From Lachnospiraceae bacterium TWA4 (GTDB taxonomy: Bacteria > Bacillota > Clostridia > Lachnospirales > Lachnospiraceae), in assembly GCA_000875945.1 (NCBI GenBank), contig JPZU01000001.1, positions 1,085,878 to 1,149,877 on the forward strand: DNA of 64,000 nucleotides. Reading direction: 5' to 3'. Below, piece after piece: positions 36,725-46,879 of this stretch. Each line of letters starts with the position of its first letter. Positions within the stretch are counted from its first letter, which is position 1. A program made the position numbers and the translations under genes. Below the pieces are notes generated by a model. That model saw only the letters and a list, made by a program, of their open reading frames with translations, made no database searches and had not been told where the DNA came from.

Positions 36725-38319
36725 ATTCTTTCAATTTTACACATATGTTTTTTATTTTCTTTAAGATTATCCTTGCTGTAATTAATTCCACATAACAATA
36801 AATTTCCATGATAAGCCTTTAGTGCATCTGGATAATCTCTATTCTTAATCTGCTCAATCGCTGTATTTACATCCTTATTCCATTTCAGTTCAATAATCAC
36901 TGCTGGCTTATCTATATGATTAGGTCTTGGGATAAAACAAATATCAGCAAATCCTTTACCTGTTGGCAATTCACGAATAATCGTATAATATTCCTGTGCA
37001 TAGTAAAAAGCAAGTTCAATAATACAACTTAAAGCATTCTCATTATTATACTGAATAGCAGAAAAATGCTGATGTGCTTTTTCAATACCTAACGCTACAC
37101 ATTCTTCATCTTCACTCCAAAGCGATTGTAATAAATCTTTCGACTCCAAAATGGCATTTGAAACTTCTTTATAAGAATCAATCGTTTGAATTGTCTCAAC
37201 AAATTCTCTAGCTACTTCTTTATTAGGAATTGATACCCTTTTAGAATTTTGCTCATAAGAAAGATAACCTAGATGCACTAATAATGTTAATACATCATCT
37301 TTACTATGAAAAGTCGTCATATCATTTTGAAAATACCTAGGATTAATTTCAATAAATTCTCCTGCAAGCATCTGTATAATTGCATCCTTAAGTCCATCAA
37401 AATTTAACTGAATATAAGACTTTAGAGCTTCATAAGTTTCAGTCTGATTCCAATAGACATCATATCTATGCCTTAACATAGCATCTACAACACTATTTGG
37501 ACTATAAATAAAATACTCTTCTCTTTTTCCAGAAGCATCTGAAATTAAATGGTATCCATTATACCATTGTCTTGCTTGCTCAACATCCATATCAAACTGT
37601 TCACACAAATGAACTACTTCTTCATCTGTAAATCCAAAACAATCACTAATCTGTGCTGAATCAATCATTGAATACTCTTTAAACATGTTTAATGTTGAAT
37701 GCTCTCCGTACTTTTTAATCGGTAAAATACCTGTCATATAGGCTAATGCAATATAAGGTTGATCTTTCATAAAATCTCGAAGATAATCTAAGTACATTTT
37801 CTGATCTTCTTGATTATATTTTCTTCGCATCACACAATCCCATTCATCAATTAAAATAACAAATCGACGTTTTGTTACTTTATATATTCTAGATAGTACT
37901 TGATCAAGCCTTGTTTTATTTCTATAATCAATGTCTGGAAATTCTTCTAAAAGGTCTGAACAAACTTCTGTAGTTAGGTTCTCTAGCATCGATTTCACAG
38001 ATGATTGGATATTCATAAAATACTGCATATCAATTCGAATCACATGATATTGATTTAAATGCTTTCTATAAGTTTTATCTTCATGAATCTTTAAATCATT
38101 AAATAATTCTTGTGTATTTTCACCCTGACTATAATAAGCCACTAACATATTTGCAGCCATCGACTTCCCAAATCGTCTCGGACGGCTTACACAAATAAAG
38201 CGATAATCTGTATTAATCATTTGATTAGTAAATGAGATTAATGATGACTTATCTACATAAATCATTGAATTTTTACTAAGTTCAAAGCGATCACTTCCAG
38301 GATTTACATAATCTCCCAT
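36715..38319 (-). CDS. AAA-ATPase-like / PD-(D/E)XK nuclease-like protein
   Basis: About 534 residues with the two-domain plan common in gut Firmicutes and Bacteroidetes: an N-terminal AAA-like domain (PF09820 type) with YVDKSSLI and P-loop-like SRPRRFGKSMAANML, Walker B VILIDEWDC, and a C-terminal PD-(D/E)XK domain (PF08011 type) with GKGFADICFIP and AVIIELKW. Start 38319 (MGDYVNPG) is chosen because AAGGAG lies ten bases upstream. Biological role unknown; often found in variable regions. It separates the two GH32 clusters. Confidence 0.87.
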   Translation of the reverse strand: MGDYVNPGSDRFELSKNSMIYVDKSSLISFTNQMINTDYRFICVSRPRRFGKSMAANMLVAYYSQGENTQELFNDLKIHEDKTYRKHLNQYHVIRIDMQYFMNIQSSVKSMLENLTTEVCSDLLEEFPDIDYRNKTRLDQVLSRIYKVTKRRFVILIDEWDCVMRRKYNQEDQKMYLDYLRDFMKDQPYIALAYMTGILPIKKYGEHSTLNMFKEYSMIDSAQISDCFGFTDEEVVHLCEQFDMDVEQARQWYNGYHLISDASGKREEYFIYSPNSVVDAMLRHRYDVYWNQTETYEALKSYIQLNFDGLKDAIIQMLAGEFIEINPRYFQNDMTTFHSKDDVLTLLVHLGYLSYEQNSKRVSIPNKEVAREFVETIQTIDSYKEVSNAILESKDLLQSLWSEDEECVALGIEKAHQHFSAIQYNNENALSCIIELAFYYAQEYYTIIRELPTGKGFADICFIPRPNHIDKPAVIIELKWNKDVNTAIEQIKNRDYPDALKAYHGNLLLCGINYSKDNLKENKKHMCKIERIRK

Positions 38320-38394
38320 CCTAATTTGTTCTCCTTTCATTATTTTTTCATGTTTTTATTAATTTTATCATATATTTTAAATTTTGTAAATAAA

Positions 38395-38420
38395 AAACTA
38401 GGGGATTTCTCCCCTAGTTT
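38395..38420 (-). terminator. Terminator of the second GH32 operon
   Basis: AAACTAGGGGA / TCCCCTAGTTT, perfect 11-bp stem with TTTC loop, followed by T6 on the minus strand. Part of the segment duplicated from 29024-29049 or the reverse. Confidence 0.88.
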
Positions 38421-38429
38421 CTACTTATT

Positions 38430-39917
38430 TTACATCTCAATGTCATATTTCACAACATCAATCTCAGCTTCACCTTCACAGATAAATGAAATTCCATTTG
38501 CATCTTGTGGTGTATAAATCGTGGTACTCATGACTTGTTCTCCGTCATTGATAAACACTTCCACACTAAACCTGTCAATAATCAGTCGAAGCTTCAACTC
38601 ACCATCATTCGTTATCACACGACTACGTCTTTGATGAAGAAATGCTCGTCTAGTTCCAGAAAACTTTCTGTCTACTTTTACTACAGATTCACTTGGTCTA
38701 AAACTTAAACCAGTATGGTACTTGTCATTTTGTGCAAATCGAATGGCAAACTTTTGATAAAGTTTTTCTTTATCAGCTGGTCTTACAGTCACCCCTAGAT
38801 CAATTGTTCGACCTACAACTTTATCTAGTTGAATGGTTCCGTTCACTTTTACATTGTTGTATTCCACTTTGTTTGTTCGAAGTGCATCAAATTCTCTTGT
38901 TGGTTTTTGAATTAATCGTCCGTTACGAATAGATAATTCTCTTGGTAGGCTCATCTGTCCAAACCATGCTCGACCTTGCATAGGGACATTACAAGTATCC
39001 CAATTTTGCATCCATCCAATCATAATTCGTCTGCCATCTGGAGAAAGTACGGTCTGTGGAGCATAAAAATCAATACCATAATCAATGGATTGATTTGCCC
39101 CTTCATCAAATGTATTGGTTTCTTCATCAAAATTCCCAATAAGACACAACGTTCCATTTCCTGTGTGATATTCTAAGTCTTTAGGAAGCATATCTTGAGG
39201 ACTGGTTAAAAGCACCCATTTACCATCGAGTTCAAAAAAGTCTGGACACTCCCACATCTTTCCTACTCGATTATTATTGGCAATTAAGACTTTTTCATAA
39301 GTCCAGTTAAATCCATCTTTACTGCTATAGAGAAGAATCTGTCCACTGCCATCAGCTGGGCGATTACCAATTGCGCACATGTATGTACCATCGGCCTTTT
39401 TCCACATCTTTGGATCTCTGAAATCAAATTTACTTCCACCTTCTGGAAGGTCTTTTTCAGTGAGAACTGGATTATTCTCATACTTTTCATAATTTTCTCC
39501 ATCACCAACAGCTAAACACTGCGTCTGAATATCATAAAATCCACCATTTTCTAGTTGTCTTCTTAAAACTCCAGTATACATTAAAAGTTGTCTGCCATCT
39601 TCTAATTCAATCGCACTTCCTGAAAAACAACCATCTCTATCATAGGGTTCATCAGGTGCTATTGCAGCTGGTAAGTATTCCCAATGGAGTAAATCACTAC
39701 TGACTGCGTGACCCCAATGCATGGGGCCCCACTGACAGCTATATGGATGATATTGATAAAACATATGATATTTACCATTATAGTATGAAAAACCATTAGG
39801 GTCATTCATCCAACCCACATACGTAGACAAATGAAATGCCGGTCTTTCATCTTTCTTTATAGTTTTAGAAGTAGATTCTTCATATCTTCTAGCGTCTCTT
39901 AATGTCTGACTTGACAT
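38430..39917 (-). CDS. GH32 beta-fructofuranosidase (copy 2)
   Basis: A 495-residue cytoplasmic GH32 enzyme with GWMNDPNG, FRDPKMW and WECPDFF, paralogue of 29082-30569. Differences cluster in the first 300 residues (for example GGFYDIQT for GGWMDIQT, EGGSKFDF for EGASKHDF, NNNRVGK for NNNRFGK), whereas most of the rest is identical even at synonymous positions. The diverged part forms the catalytic propeller, so substrate preference may differ. GAGGT precedes the ATG. Last gene of the second importer operon. Confidence 0.93.
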   Translation of the reverse strand: MSSQTLRDARRYEESTSKTIKKDERPAFHLSTYVGWMNDPNGFSYYNGKYHMFYQYHPYSCQWGPMHWGHAVSSDLLHWEYLPAAIAPDEPYDRDGCFSGSAIELEDGRQLLMYTGVLRRQLENGGFYDIQTQCLAVGDGENYEKYENNPVLTEKDLPEGGSKFDFRDPKMWKKADGTYMCAIGNRPADGSGQILLYSSKDGFNWTYEKVLIANNNRVGKMWECPDFFELDGKWVLLTSPQDMLPKDLEYHTGNGTLCLIGNFDEETNTFDEGANQSIDYGIDFYAPQTVLSPDGRRIMIGWMQNWDTCNVPMQGRAWFGQMSLPRELSIRNGRLIQKPTREFDALRTNKVEYNNVKVNGTIQLDKVVGRTIDLGVTVRPADKEKLYQKFAIRFAQNDKYHTGLSFRPSESVVKVDRKFSGTRRAFLHQRRSRVITNDGELKLRLIIDRFSVEVFINDGEQVMSTTIYTPQDANGISFICEGEAEIDVVKYDIEM

Positions 39918-39942
39918 CTCATTTACCTCGCTTTATCGTTTA

Positions 39943-41619
39943 TTACTTACTTTCAACACCTGCATATCTGTTATATGCTTCTTGATAAACTTTCAATAAT
40001 TCTTCCATACCACAGTTTGATTTTAATTTATCAACATAAGCGTTCCATTCATCATCTGTTGGACCACCTTCTTTAATCCATAAACCTTCCTGCTCAGATA
40101 CAGTGTTTTCAAAATCTGTCTTATACTGGTCAATAGTTTCTAATTCTTCATTAGTAAATACACAGTCAACTGGATAAGTAGTAGTATCATCGACATATTT
40201 CATCCAATAATCTTTAAGATCAGTTAAACGTTCAATTGCACGATCTTCCATCTTAAAGGTTGTGTTATAGTAATCACTTAAAATAAGCTTTGGACCATAA
40301 ACTTCATATTCACCTTTTAATTCACCAGCGCTCTTACCATATTTCTTCTTAGATTCTTCATCTGAAATACTTGTCCAAACACCATTTTCATCTTTTTCGG
40401 TAAAGTATACATCAATTGGACCATACTGTAACTGCATAACAGTTTCAGGAGCATACCACTGGTCAAAGAATTTTAACAGATTTACAGGACTCTTGCAAGC
40501 ACTTGTAATACTTAAGTTACCACTGTTTGTTCCACCACCAGTACGAACAGTTACATTGTGAGTTCCATCAGGACCATCTAATACAGGTAAGAATACATAA
40601 TCTTTTGAATAATCGCCCATTAATTCTTCAATATACCACCAAGTAGATACACCAACATATCCCTGAGAGCATTTAGCCATTAACTGAGTAGTATCTTGGC
40701 TAAACATTTCTGTATCCATTAAGCCTTCTTTATACCAATCATGGAAATAAGTTACTGCTTTACGATAGTTATCCGTTGCAGAAACAAATTCTACATTTTT
40801 ATCTGGCTTTAATACTAAGTCATTACAAACATCATTAATCCAGTTCGTAAATCCAAATCCTGCATAGAAGATATTCTGTCCCCAGCACCATTCATCAAAT
40901 CCAGTACTCATAGGAATTGTACTTCCCTTTGCATTTCCATAGTATTTAGCACTCATATCGTTGTCTTTAAATGCTTTTAATGCTGTATGTAATTCATCTA
41001 AAGTCTTAGGAACTTCAAGACCAAGGTCATCAAGCCATGCTTTATTAATCATACTAAACTGAGGAATTGTATAGATACTGTAATCTTCTTCACTACCAAT
41101 ACCTGCGGTTCCCATCTGCTCTCCAGCTGGAAGACCATAGATTGCACCGTCACTCATGGTGATTGCACTCTTAATTTCTGGATGTTCTTTTAAGATTTTA
41201 GTTAAATTTGGCATATATTCTTCTGTAATATATGGAGTTAAATCAATAAACGAACCATCACTACCATAGTTTGATAAATCATAGTTACTAAAACCAACTC
41301 CCATAAATGCATCTGGAAGATCTCCACCTGCAATACGGATATTCACCTGTTCTCCTACAGAATCACTCATGCAGTTCCAATCAATTTTGATTCCAGCCTT
41401 TTCCTGTAAATCTTTTAAAGTGTCATTCTTGTCATAGCCTTTACTAAGAGCACTCATTCCACCCATAATTGAAAATTCAGTCTGTGAAGTGTCGGTATTT
41501 GCACTACTTTGTCCACCTTTTGATTCTCCGCCACCACTTGAGCAAGCAGCTAAAGAGAATACCATACTTGCTGCAAGAGCAGCACTGACTACTCGTTTAC
41601 CTAAAAATTTCTTTTTCAT
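39943..41619 (-). CDS. Sugar ABC transporter solute-binding lipoprotein (cluster 2)
   Basis: About 558 residues with lipobox SLAAC followed by a Ser/Gly linker. It belongs to the same long binding-protein class as the cluster 1 protein: AGIKIDWNCMSDSVGEQVNIRIAGGDLPD and WIKEGGPTDDEWNAYVDKLKS near the end. The start at 41619 (MKKKFLG) is preferred over 41625 on RBS spacing. Likely ligand is a sucrose-type or fructan oligosaccharide, inferred from the GH32 gene 25 bp downstream. Confidence 0.9.
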   Translation of the reverse strand: MKKKFLGKRVVSAALAASMVFSLAACSSGGGESKGGQSSANTDTSQTEFSIMGGMSALSKGYDKNDTLKDLQEKAGIKIDWNCMSDSVGEQVNIRIAGGDLPDAFMGVGFSNYDLSNYGSDGSFIDLTPYITEEYMPNLTKILKEHPEIKSAITMSDGAIYGLPAGEQMGTAGIGSEEDYSIYTIPQFSMINKAWLDDLGLEVPKTLDELHTALKAFKDNDMSAKYYGNAKGSTIPMSTGFDEWCWGQNIFYAGFGFTNWINDVCNDLVLKPDKNVEFVSATDNYRKAVTYFHDWYKEGLMDTEMFSQDTTQLMAKCSQGYVGVSTWWYIEELMGDYSKDYVFLPVLDGPDGTHNVTVRTGGGTNSGNLSITSACKSPVNLLKFFDQWYAPETVMQLQYGPIDVYFTEKDENGVWTSISDEESKKKYGKSAGELKGEYEVYGPKLILSDYYNTTFKMEDRAIERLTDLKDYWMKYVDDTTTYPVDCVFTNEELETIDQYKTDFENTVSEQEGLWIKEGGPTDDEWNAYVDKLKSNCGMEELLKVYQEAYNRYAGVESK

Positions 41620-41655
41620 AATCATTTCCTTTCTTATTTTATTATCAATTTAAAC

Positions 41656-42552
41656 TTATCCTTTAACTGCACCTGCCATAAATCCCTGTTCAAAATACTT
41701 TTGTACAAATGGATAAATGATTAACATTGGAGCTGCTGCTACAATGATTGATGCAAATTTGATTAACTCAGTTAATCGGTTGAGTTCTGCATATCCACCA
41801 GAAATTGTACTTGCCTGGCTTGCACTAACTGAACTCTTAATTAAGATTGTACGAAGCACTAATGGAAGTGGTGACTTATTTGGATCTGATAAGTAAATTA
41901 AAGCAGTAAACCAATCATTCCAATAAGCAACCATACTAAATACAACCATAACAGCCATAATTGAACGGCTACTTGGTACAACAATCTTTAAAAATGTTGT
42001 CCACTTTGAAGCTCCATCAATTTCTGCTGCTTCAATCATTTCCTTTGGAATACTATTCTCAAAGAAGTTACGTACAATAATCATATTTCCAACAGCTACA
42101 CCACCTGGTAAAATAAGTGCCCACATACTGTTCATTAAACCTGTATTTTTTACAACTAAATAGGTTGGGATTAATCCACCACCAAAATACATGGTAATGA
42201 TAAAGAAAATACTAATAAATTTTCTTCCTGGTAATTTTTTAACGCTTAATGGATAAGCAGATAAATAAATCATTACTACTGAGAAAATCGTACCAATTAC
42301 TGTATACTTAATACTGTTTAAATAACCTGTAATAATCTTCTTTTCTGCAAATACTGCTTTATATCCATCTAATGTAAACTGACTAGGAAGCAAGAATGTC
42401 TTACCAGCATACACATCATATGGATTGGATACAGAAGCAATTAATACATAGTAGAGTGGATAGGCTACAATCAAAAGAATGATTACACAAAGAGCTACAA
42501 GGATAATATCACTTGTTTTATCTGAAAGTCCTTGACTTTTCTTTTTATTCAT
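41656..42552 (-). CDS. Sugar ABC permease, YtcP/LplC-like (cluster 2)
   Basis: A 298-residue six-helix permease with coupling loop EMIEAAEIDGASKWTTFLKIVVPSSRS and C-terminus FVQKYFEQGFMAGAVKG. It matches the cluster 1 protein in length and layout. It sits between the LplB-like and binding-protein genes. An ATPase is missing from the operon. Confidence 0.92.
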   Translation of the reverse strand: MNKKKSQGLSDKTSDIILVALCVIILLIVAYPLYYVLIASVSNPYDVYAGKTFLLPSQFTLDGYKAVFAEKKIITGYLNSIKYTVIGTIFSVVMIYLSAYPLSVKKLPGRKFISIFFIITMYFGGGLIPTYLVVKNTGLMNSMWALILPGGVAVGNMIIVRNFFENSIPKEMIEAAEIDGASKWTTFLKIVVPSSRSIMAVMVVFSMVAYWNDWFTALIYLSDPNKSPLPLVLRTILIKSSVSASQASTISGGYAELNRLTELIKFASIIVAAAPMLIIYPFVQKYFEQGFMAGAVKG

Positions 42553-42566
42553 CTCTATCCACCTCC

Positions 42567-43505
42567 TTATACAAAGCTAACATCAGATATCTTACGCGTA
42601 ATTCGATTAACTATAATCAGTAAGGCTATGTTTACAACCGTATTAAACAGTCCGACGGCCGTTGAATAACTATACTTGGCACTTTCAATACCCTGTTGAT
42701 AAACATAAACTGCGATAACATCACTAGTTACTTTATTTAATTCTGTTTGTAATAACCAAACTTTTTCAAATCCAACATTCATCAAACTACCTGCACTCAT
42801 AATTAACATAAGTACAATGGTTGGAATAAGTTCAGGAATATCGATGTATCGAATTCTTTGAAACATGGATGCTCCGTCTAATTTCGCTGCTTCATAATGA
42901 GAAATATCAATATTCGATAGAGTTGCCATATAAACAATGATTCCCCAACCTGCATCCTGCCAAATTCCAGAAGCAATATAAATCGTTCTAAATGCTCCTG
43001 CTTCTGATAGGAAATCAATGGATGTACCTGCAATTAAGTTAATAAGTCCACCTGATGGGCTTAAGAAGATACGAATCATACCACAAACAACCATGATGGA
43101 AATAAAGTGTGGAGCATAAAGTACAGTCTGAACTACTCGTTTAAATCGTTTGAATCGTAACTGATTAATCATTAATGCTAAGATAATAGGAATTGGGAAA
43201 CTCCAAAGTAAACTATATAAACTTAGCAATACGGTATTCTTAATCATTCGAATACAATTGGGGGATGAAAAGAATCGTTCAAACCATTTAAGTCCTACCC
43301 ACTCACTCCCAAACATACCTCTAGCTGCTTTATAATCTCTAAAAGCAATTTGGATTCCATACATTGGTACATATTTATAAATGAGTGTGAGTATAACAGG
43401 AACTAGCAACATTGCATACAGTTGCCAATTGGAAAGAATACTGTTTTTTAAGGATTTTTTATTAAGCGCCTGTCCGTCCAAAACAGCTTCTTTGGTGTTT
43501 TTCAT
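42567..43505 (-). CDS. Sugar ABC permease, LplB-like (cluster 2)
   Basis: A 312-residue permease with NWQLYAMLLVPVILTLIYKYVPMYGIQIAFRDYKAARG at the start and the coupling loop HYEAAKLDGASMFQRIRYIDIPEL. First gene of the operon, divergent from the second lacI gene across 414 bp. Confidence 0.92.
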   Translation of the reverse strand: MKNTKEAVLDGQALNKKSLKNSILSNWQLYAMLLVPVILTLIYKYVPMYGIQIAFRDYKAARGMFGSEWVGLKWFERFFSSPNCIRMIKNTVLLSLYSLLWSFPIPIILALMINQLRFKRFKRVVQTVLYAPHFISIMVVCGMIRIFLSPSGGLINLIAGTSIDFLSEAGAFRTIYIASGIWQDAGWGIIVYMATLSNIDISHYEAAKLDGASMFQRIRYIDIPELIPTIVLMLIMSAGSLMNVGFEKVWLLQTELNKVTSDVIAVYVYQQGIESAKYSYSTAVGLFNTVVNIALLIIVNRITRKISDVSFV

Positions 43506-43649
43506 AAGAATCTCTCCTTTCTTTTGGCATGAGGTGGCAACTTGGCATAAGGTACCATAAAATGGTGGAGTCCTAATGCCTAAAGCTGATAGAGTCCTGA
43601 TGCCTTTAGGTCCTCTTGGAAATAAAAGTGGTTTCTGTGCATGCCTTTC

Positions 43650-43808
43650 GTGAAACGTTATATACCAATTGACTTTAAGATATCATCTAGCCTATTCTAA
43701 GTCAAGAATTATTTTGTCAGTTTTTAGGATTTTGGTAGATTTATATAAATATTTTTTGTCCATTTTAATTAAATTATATGGAAAATGATGATTGTGAAAC
43801 GTTTTATG
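43650..43808. promoter_or_regulatory. Two GTGAAACGTT operator-like sites
   Basis: GTGAAACGTTATATA (43650-43664) and GTGAAACGTTTTATG (43794-43808) share 13 of 15 bases and a central ACGT, as LacI-family operators do. Their starts are 144 bases apart, which would allow DNA looping by a tetrameric or paired repressor. Confidence 0.6.
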
Positions 43809-43866
43809 AAATTTATCTTTACATCCACATTTTTGTTTGATATAATTTACATAATAATAAAGCTGG

Positions 43867-43901
43867 GGGGGCAAAAGGTATTGCCCCAACTATGATACGG
43901 A
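43867..43901. repeat. Partial copy of the 21577 repeat, 19 bp before lacI
   Basis: A hairpin-forming GGGGGCAAAAGGTATTG... block followed by AACTATGATACGGA matches 21580-21614 with one base fewer in the second C-run. It ends right before the lacI RBS (AAAGGAG). Confidence 0.8.
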
Positions 43902-43919
43902 GTAAAGGAGAATAGATAT

Positions 43920-44917
43920 ATGAAAAAGAAAAACTTAGCTCCCACTATGAAAGATGTCGCTAGAGAAGCAGGTGTATCTTTAGGAACCGTTTCAAAAGTA
44001 GTAAATGGAATTTCTGTCGGAGAAGATTACAGAGTTAAAGTTGAAGAAGCTATTAAACGATTAAATTATCAAGTCAACAGCTATGCGCAGGGATTAAAAT
44101 CGAATAAGACCTATACCGTTGCACTATTAATTCCCAACACGTACAATCCATTTTTTGCGAAGCTCACTCACCATATTAATGTAGAACTTCTAAAAAGACA
44201 TTATCGACTTCTTCTATGTGCAACAGAATATGACCTGTCTAATGAGCAAGACTACATTACTATGGCACAACAAAACAAAGTCGATGGAATTATCGGTTTA
44301 ACCTATAATCCAAATTTAGTAGTCGATGAAAACACACCCTTTATTGCAATCGATCGTTCACTAGGTTCTAATATTCCATGTGTTGCTAGTGACAATTTTC
44401 TAGGAGGTCAAATGGCTGCTGAAAAATTAGCAGACCTAGGATGTAAACATGTAGCTTTTTTACGAATTGGTTCTTCCCTTACTAATGAGCCTAATAAACG
44501 CAAAGCAGGATTTGAAAATGGCTGTTTATCTAGAAAATTAGACTATTCTATGAAAATTTTAGATGATAAAGATTCAATTGATGAATTTGAAGCTTACTTA
44601 AAGGAACACTATCACGATGGAAAACTCGATTTTGATGGAATTTTTTGTGTCACAGATGGACTTGCCTATTCAATTTTAAAAATTTTAAAACGAATGCATA
44701 TTCAGGTACCTAAGGAAGTTCAAGTTATTGGCTTTGATGGAGTCAAACACTTTGGGAGACTTAGACTATTTTTGCTCATCCATTGAACAACCTGTCGAAG
44801 ATATTGCAAAAATGGCTGTGGAGTTATTACTTCAAGACACCATGAAACCTCCTCTAGTTTGCCTTCCTGTAAAATATGTCTATGGAGGAACAACATTAGA
44901 TGGTAAAAAAAGAGTAG
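43920..44917 (+). CDS. LacI-family sugar regulator (cluster 2; frameshifted)
   Basis: A repressor of about 331 residues when two one-base indels are corrected. The helix-turn-helix is PTMKDVAREAGVSLGTVSKVVNGI and the body includes QVIGFDGVKHFG. There the frame shifts: removal of one G from GGG near 44752 continues into DLDYFCSSIEQPVEDIAKMAVELLL, the normal LacI C-terminus. A second surplus A in a seven-A run (44905-44911) alters the end; corrected, it stops at 44917. Probable regulator of the divergent importer and of the downstream genes. Confidence 0.85.
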
Positions 44918-45473
44918 CTTTTCAAATTGGTGGTATTACTACAAGTGGTATGTTTTAATCGGAATTCTTCTTATTGGAATTTTCATATACATTATAGGCA
45001 ATCGCTTTCATTTTTGGGAACCTGAGCCCGATATTCAAATTGCTTATGTTGGAGATACAGCTCTTTCCGAAGAATTAGCAAGTGAATTAGAAGAGAAATT
45101 TAAATCTTTAGGAAGTGATTATAATGGCGATGGAAAAGTCGTAGTTACTCTCCACCAATATGTAAGCAATAGTCAGATGCAAGATGGAGAAAGCTATAAA
45201 TATGCTTCAGAGGTAAATCTCATTGCTGACATTACAGATTGTGAAAGTTACTTCTTTTTACTTGAAGATCCAATAGCCTTTCAAAAAGAATATCAGCTGC
45301 TAGCAAATGCCGATGGAAGTGCCCCTGATGCTCTTGACTTTTCTATTGATAATAAGGGATTTTATTGGAAGAATACCAACCTTTATTTAGGTAGACGATG
45401 CTTTTACACAGATAAGACTTGCAATTATTTGGAGGAATATAATCAATTATGGGAAAAACTAAAAAACTCTTAG
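44900..45473 (+). CDS. Membrane-anchored YesL-associated protein (cluster 2; frameshifted)
   Basis: About 190 residues. After dropping one A from the run at 44905-44911, an ATG at 44900 overlapping the lacI end reads MVKKSSFSNWWYYYKWYVL, then a single membrane helix and an outer domain (PDIQIAYVGDTALSEELASELEEKFKSLG). The W-x-YYK start and one-helix layout match the proteins at 36058 and 55724. The outer domain differs. No named family recognised. The TGDTALSEE... part hints at a binding-protein-like fold, with low certainty. Confidence 0.65.
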
Positions 45474-46036
45474 GAATGATCATTTTACTTTTACTTGTAC
45501 TTACAGCTTGCACATCCTCCCCTACTAAAACGATAGATGGAGAGGATTGGGATGAAAATTGGATAAAAATTGGTCGCTCTATGGGGGTAGAAAATCAAGC
45601 AAATTATACCCTTGTGGAAAATAAAGATACTCTAGCTGCAAATGGTTTATATTATGCCACTTGGGGCATTGGAAAATCAAAACCGTTTACCAATGAAAAT
45701 GGAGAAACTTCTGACCTCTATGAAGCTCAAATTTATGCGTTAGTTACCGAATGTACTAGTGAAGAATCTGCCAGCTCAAAGACTAATGAGCTCATTCAAT
45801 CAGCTAAGAATAACTACCATCTAGAATCTGAAGAAACACTAGACCACTATTCGATTGTCACCTACAATTATAAAAAAGCGACAAGTCCTTATACTCATGG
45901 AATTTCTGCTTTTACTACCATTGGTAAAAATAGCATTTGTATTGAATTAACTGCTCAAAATGAGTTTACCGATGACTTAAAGTCTATCCTTGTAGAATTT
46001 TTAAATGACTGTCACTACGCCAAAGATAACGATTAG
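45449..46036 (+). CDS. Putative lipoprotein of unknown function
   Basis: A 195-residue protein whose first 22 residues form a lipoprotein signal with lipobox LTAC. The mature part is acidic and contains DWDENWIKIGRSMGVE and SYFT-like Thr/Ser-rich segments; no domain is recognised. It begins 25 bases before the preceding gene ends and precedes yesL by nine bases, so it is an accessory outer-surface protein of the sugar cluster. Confidence 0.75.
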   Translation: MGKTKKLLGMIILLLLVLTACTSSPTKTIDGEDWDENWIKIGRSMGVENQANYTLVENKDTLAANGLYYATWGIGKSKPFTNENGETSDLYEAQIYALVTECTSEESASSKTNELIQSAKNNYHLESEETLDHYSIVTYNYKKATSPYTHGISAFTTIGKNSICIELTAQNEFTDDLKSILVEFLNDCHYAKDND

Positions 46037-46045
46037 GAGAATATT

Positions 46046-46879
46046 ATGGGATTATTTTTTAACTATGAAACATCTGCTTCGATTGGAAAACGTGCCACTG
46101 GATTTGCTAGATATAGAGAACTTCTAGAGCGTGATTTTTCAAAATTTTTAGTTATTAATCTATTAACACTTGTTGGATTTTTACCTTTTGCCTTTGGTGT
46201 ATTTAGCTCCATTATTTTTAGTAGCAGCTTACTTCTAATTCCTGCAAGCATTGTCGGTGGAATTTTTGTTGGACCCACACTTTGCGGACTCTATGATGCA
46301 ATCTTTCGTAGTCTTCGTGATGCTCCAAATGACTGGTGGAGTAACTACAAAAAAGCTTGGAAACAAAATTTTAAATCATCCATTGTTCCAGGAATTGTGC
46401 TATGTCTACTTATTGGACTTTATATCTTCATGTTTATGTTATTTTTCTGGGCAAATACTGCTCCTAGCATTGGAACAATCCTCGTATACATCCTAAGTAT
46501 CTGTTTGTTTCTGATGATTATTACCGTATTTTGGCCACAACTTGTGCTATTTTCACAGACAAATAAACAGCGACTTATTAACTGTTTATTATTCTCTGTT
46601 CGCTATTTATGGAAAATGTTACTTGTAACAATTTTACAGGTGTTCTATTGGGGACTTATTGTACTATTTTTACCTTGGAGTATTGTACTTCTTCCACTTA
46701 CAGGATTTTGGTTTATTTTATTTTTAGTCAATTTTATCCTATATTCTGCGTTTGATGAAAGCTTTAAAATTGAAGAACAAATTGCTAAGTATTTTCCTGA
46801 TCAGGTACCTATCTATGAAGATGATGAAGCTTGGTTAAAAAGAAAACAAGAAGAAAATAATGAAGAGATAAAAAAGTAG
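46046..46879 (+). CDS. YesL/DUF624-like membrane protein (cluster 2)
   Basis: A 277-residue membrane protein with about six helices, longer than classic YesL (about 210). It keeps GLYDAIFRSLRD and YKKAWKQNFKSS, equivalent to the conserved region of YesL proteins, and adds a charged C-terminal tail (YEDDEAWLKRKQEENNEE). It is the last gene of the plus-strand half of cluster 2 and is followed directly by the element at 46872. Function unknown. Confidence 0.8.
   Translation: MGLFFNYETSASIGKRATGFARYRELLERDFSKFLVINLLTLVGFLPFAFGVFSSIIFSSSLLLIPASIVGGIFVGPTLCGLYDAIFRSLRDAPNDWWSNYKKAWKQNFKSSIVPGIVLCLLIGLYIFMFMLFFWANTAPSIGTILVYILSICLFLMIITVFWPQLVLFSQTNKQRLINCLLFSVRYLWKMLLVTILQVFYWGLIVLFLPWSIVLLPLTGFWFILFLVNFILYSAFDESFKIEEQIAKYFPDQVPIYEDDEAWLKRKQEENNEEIKK

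Larger units (their letters stand above)
43506..43919. other. 414-bp divergent regulatory region of cluster 2
   Basis: It contains two candidate LacI operators, a duplicated fragment of the repeat found at 21577, and imperfect copies of TCCTAATGCC / TCCTGATGCC near 43570 and 43605. The plus-side promoter probably includes TATAAT-like sequence near 43840. No gene was recognised. Confidence 0.65.
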
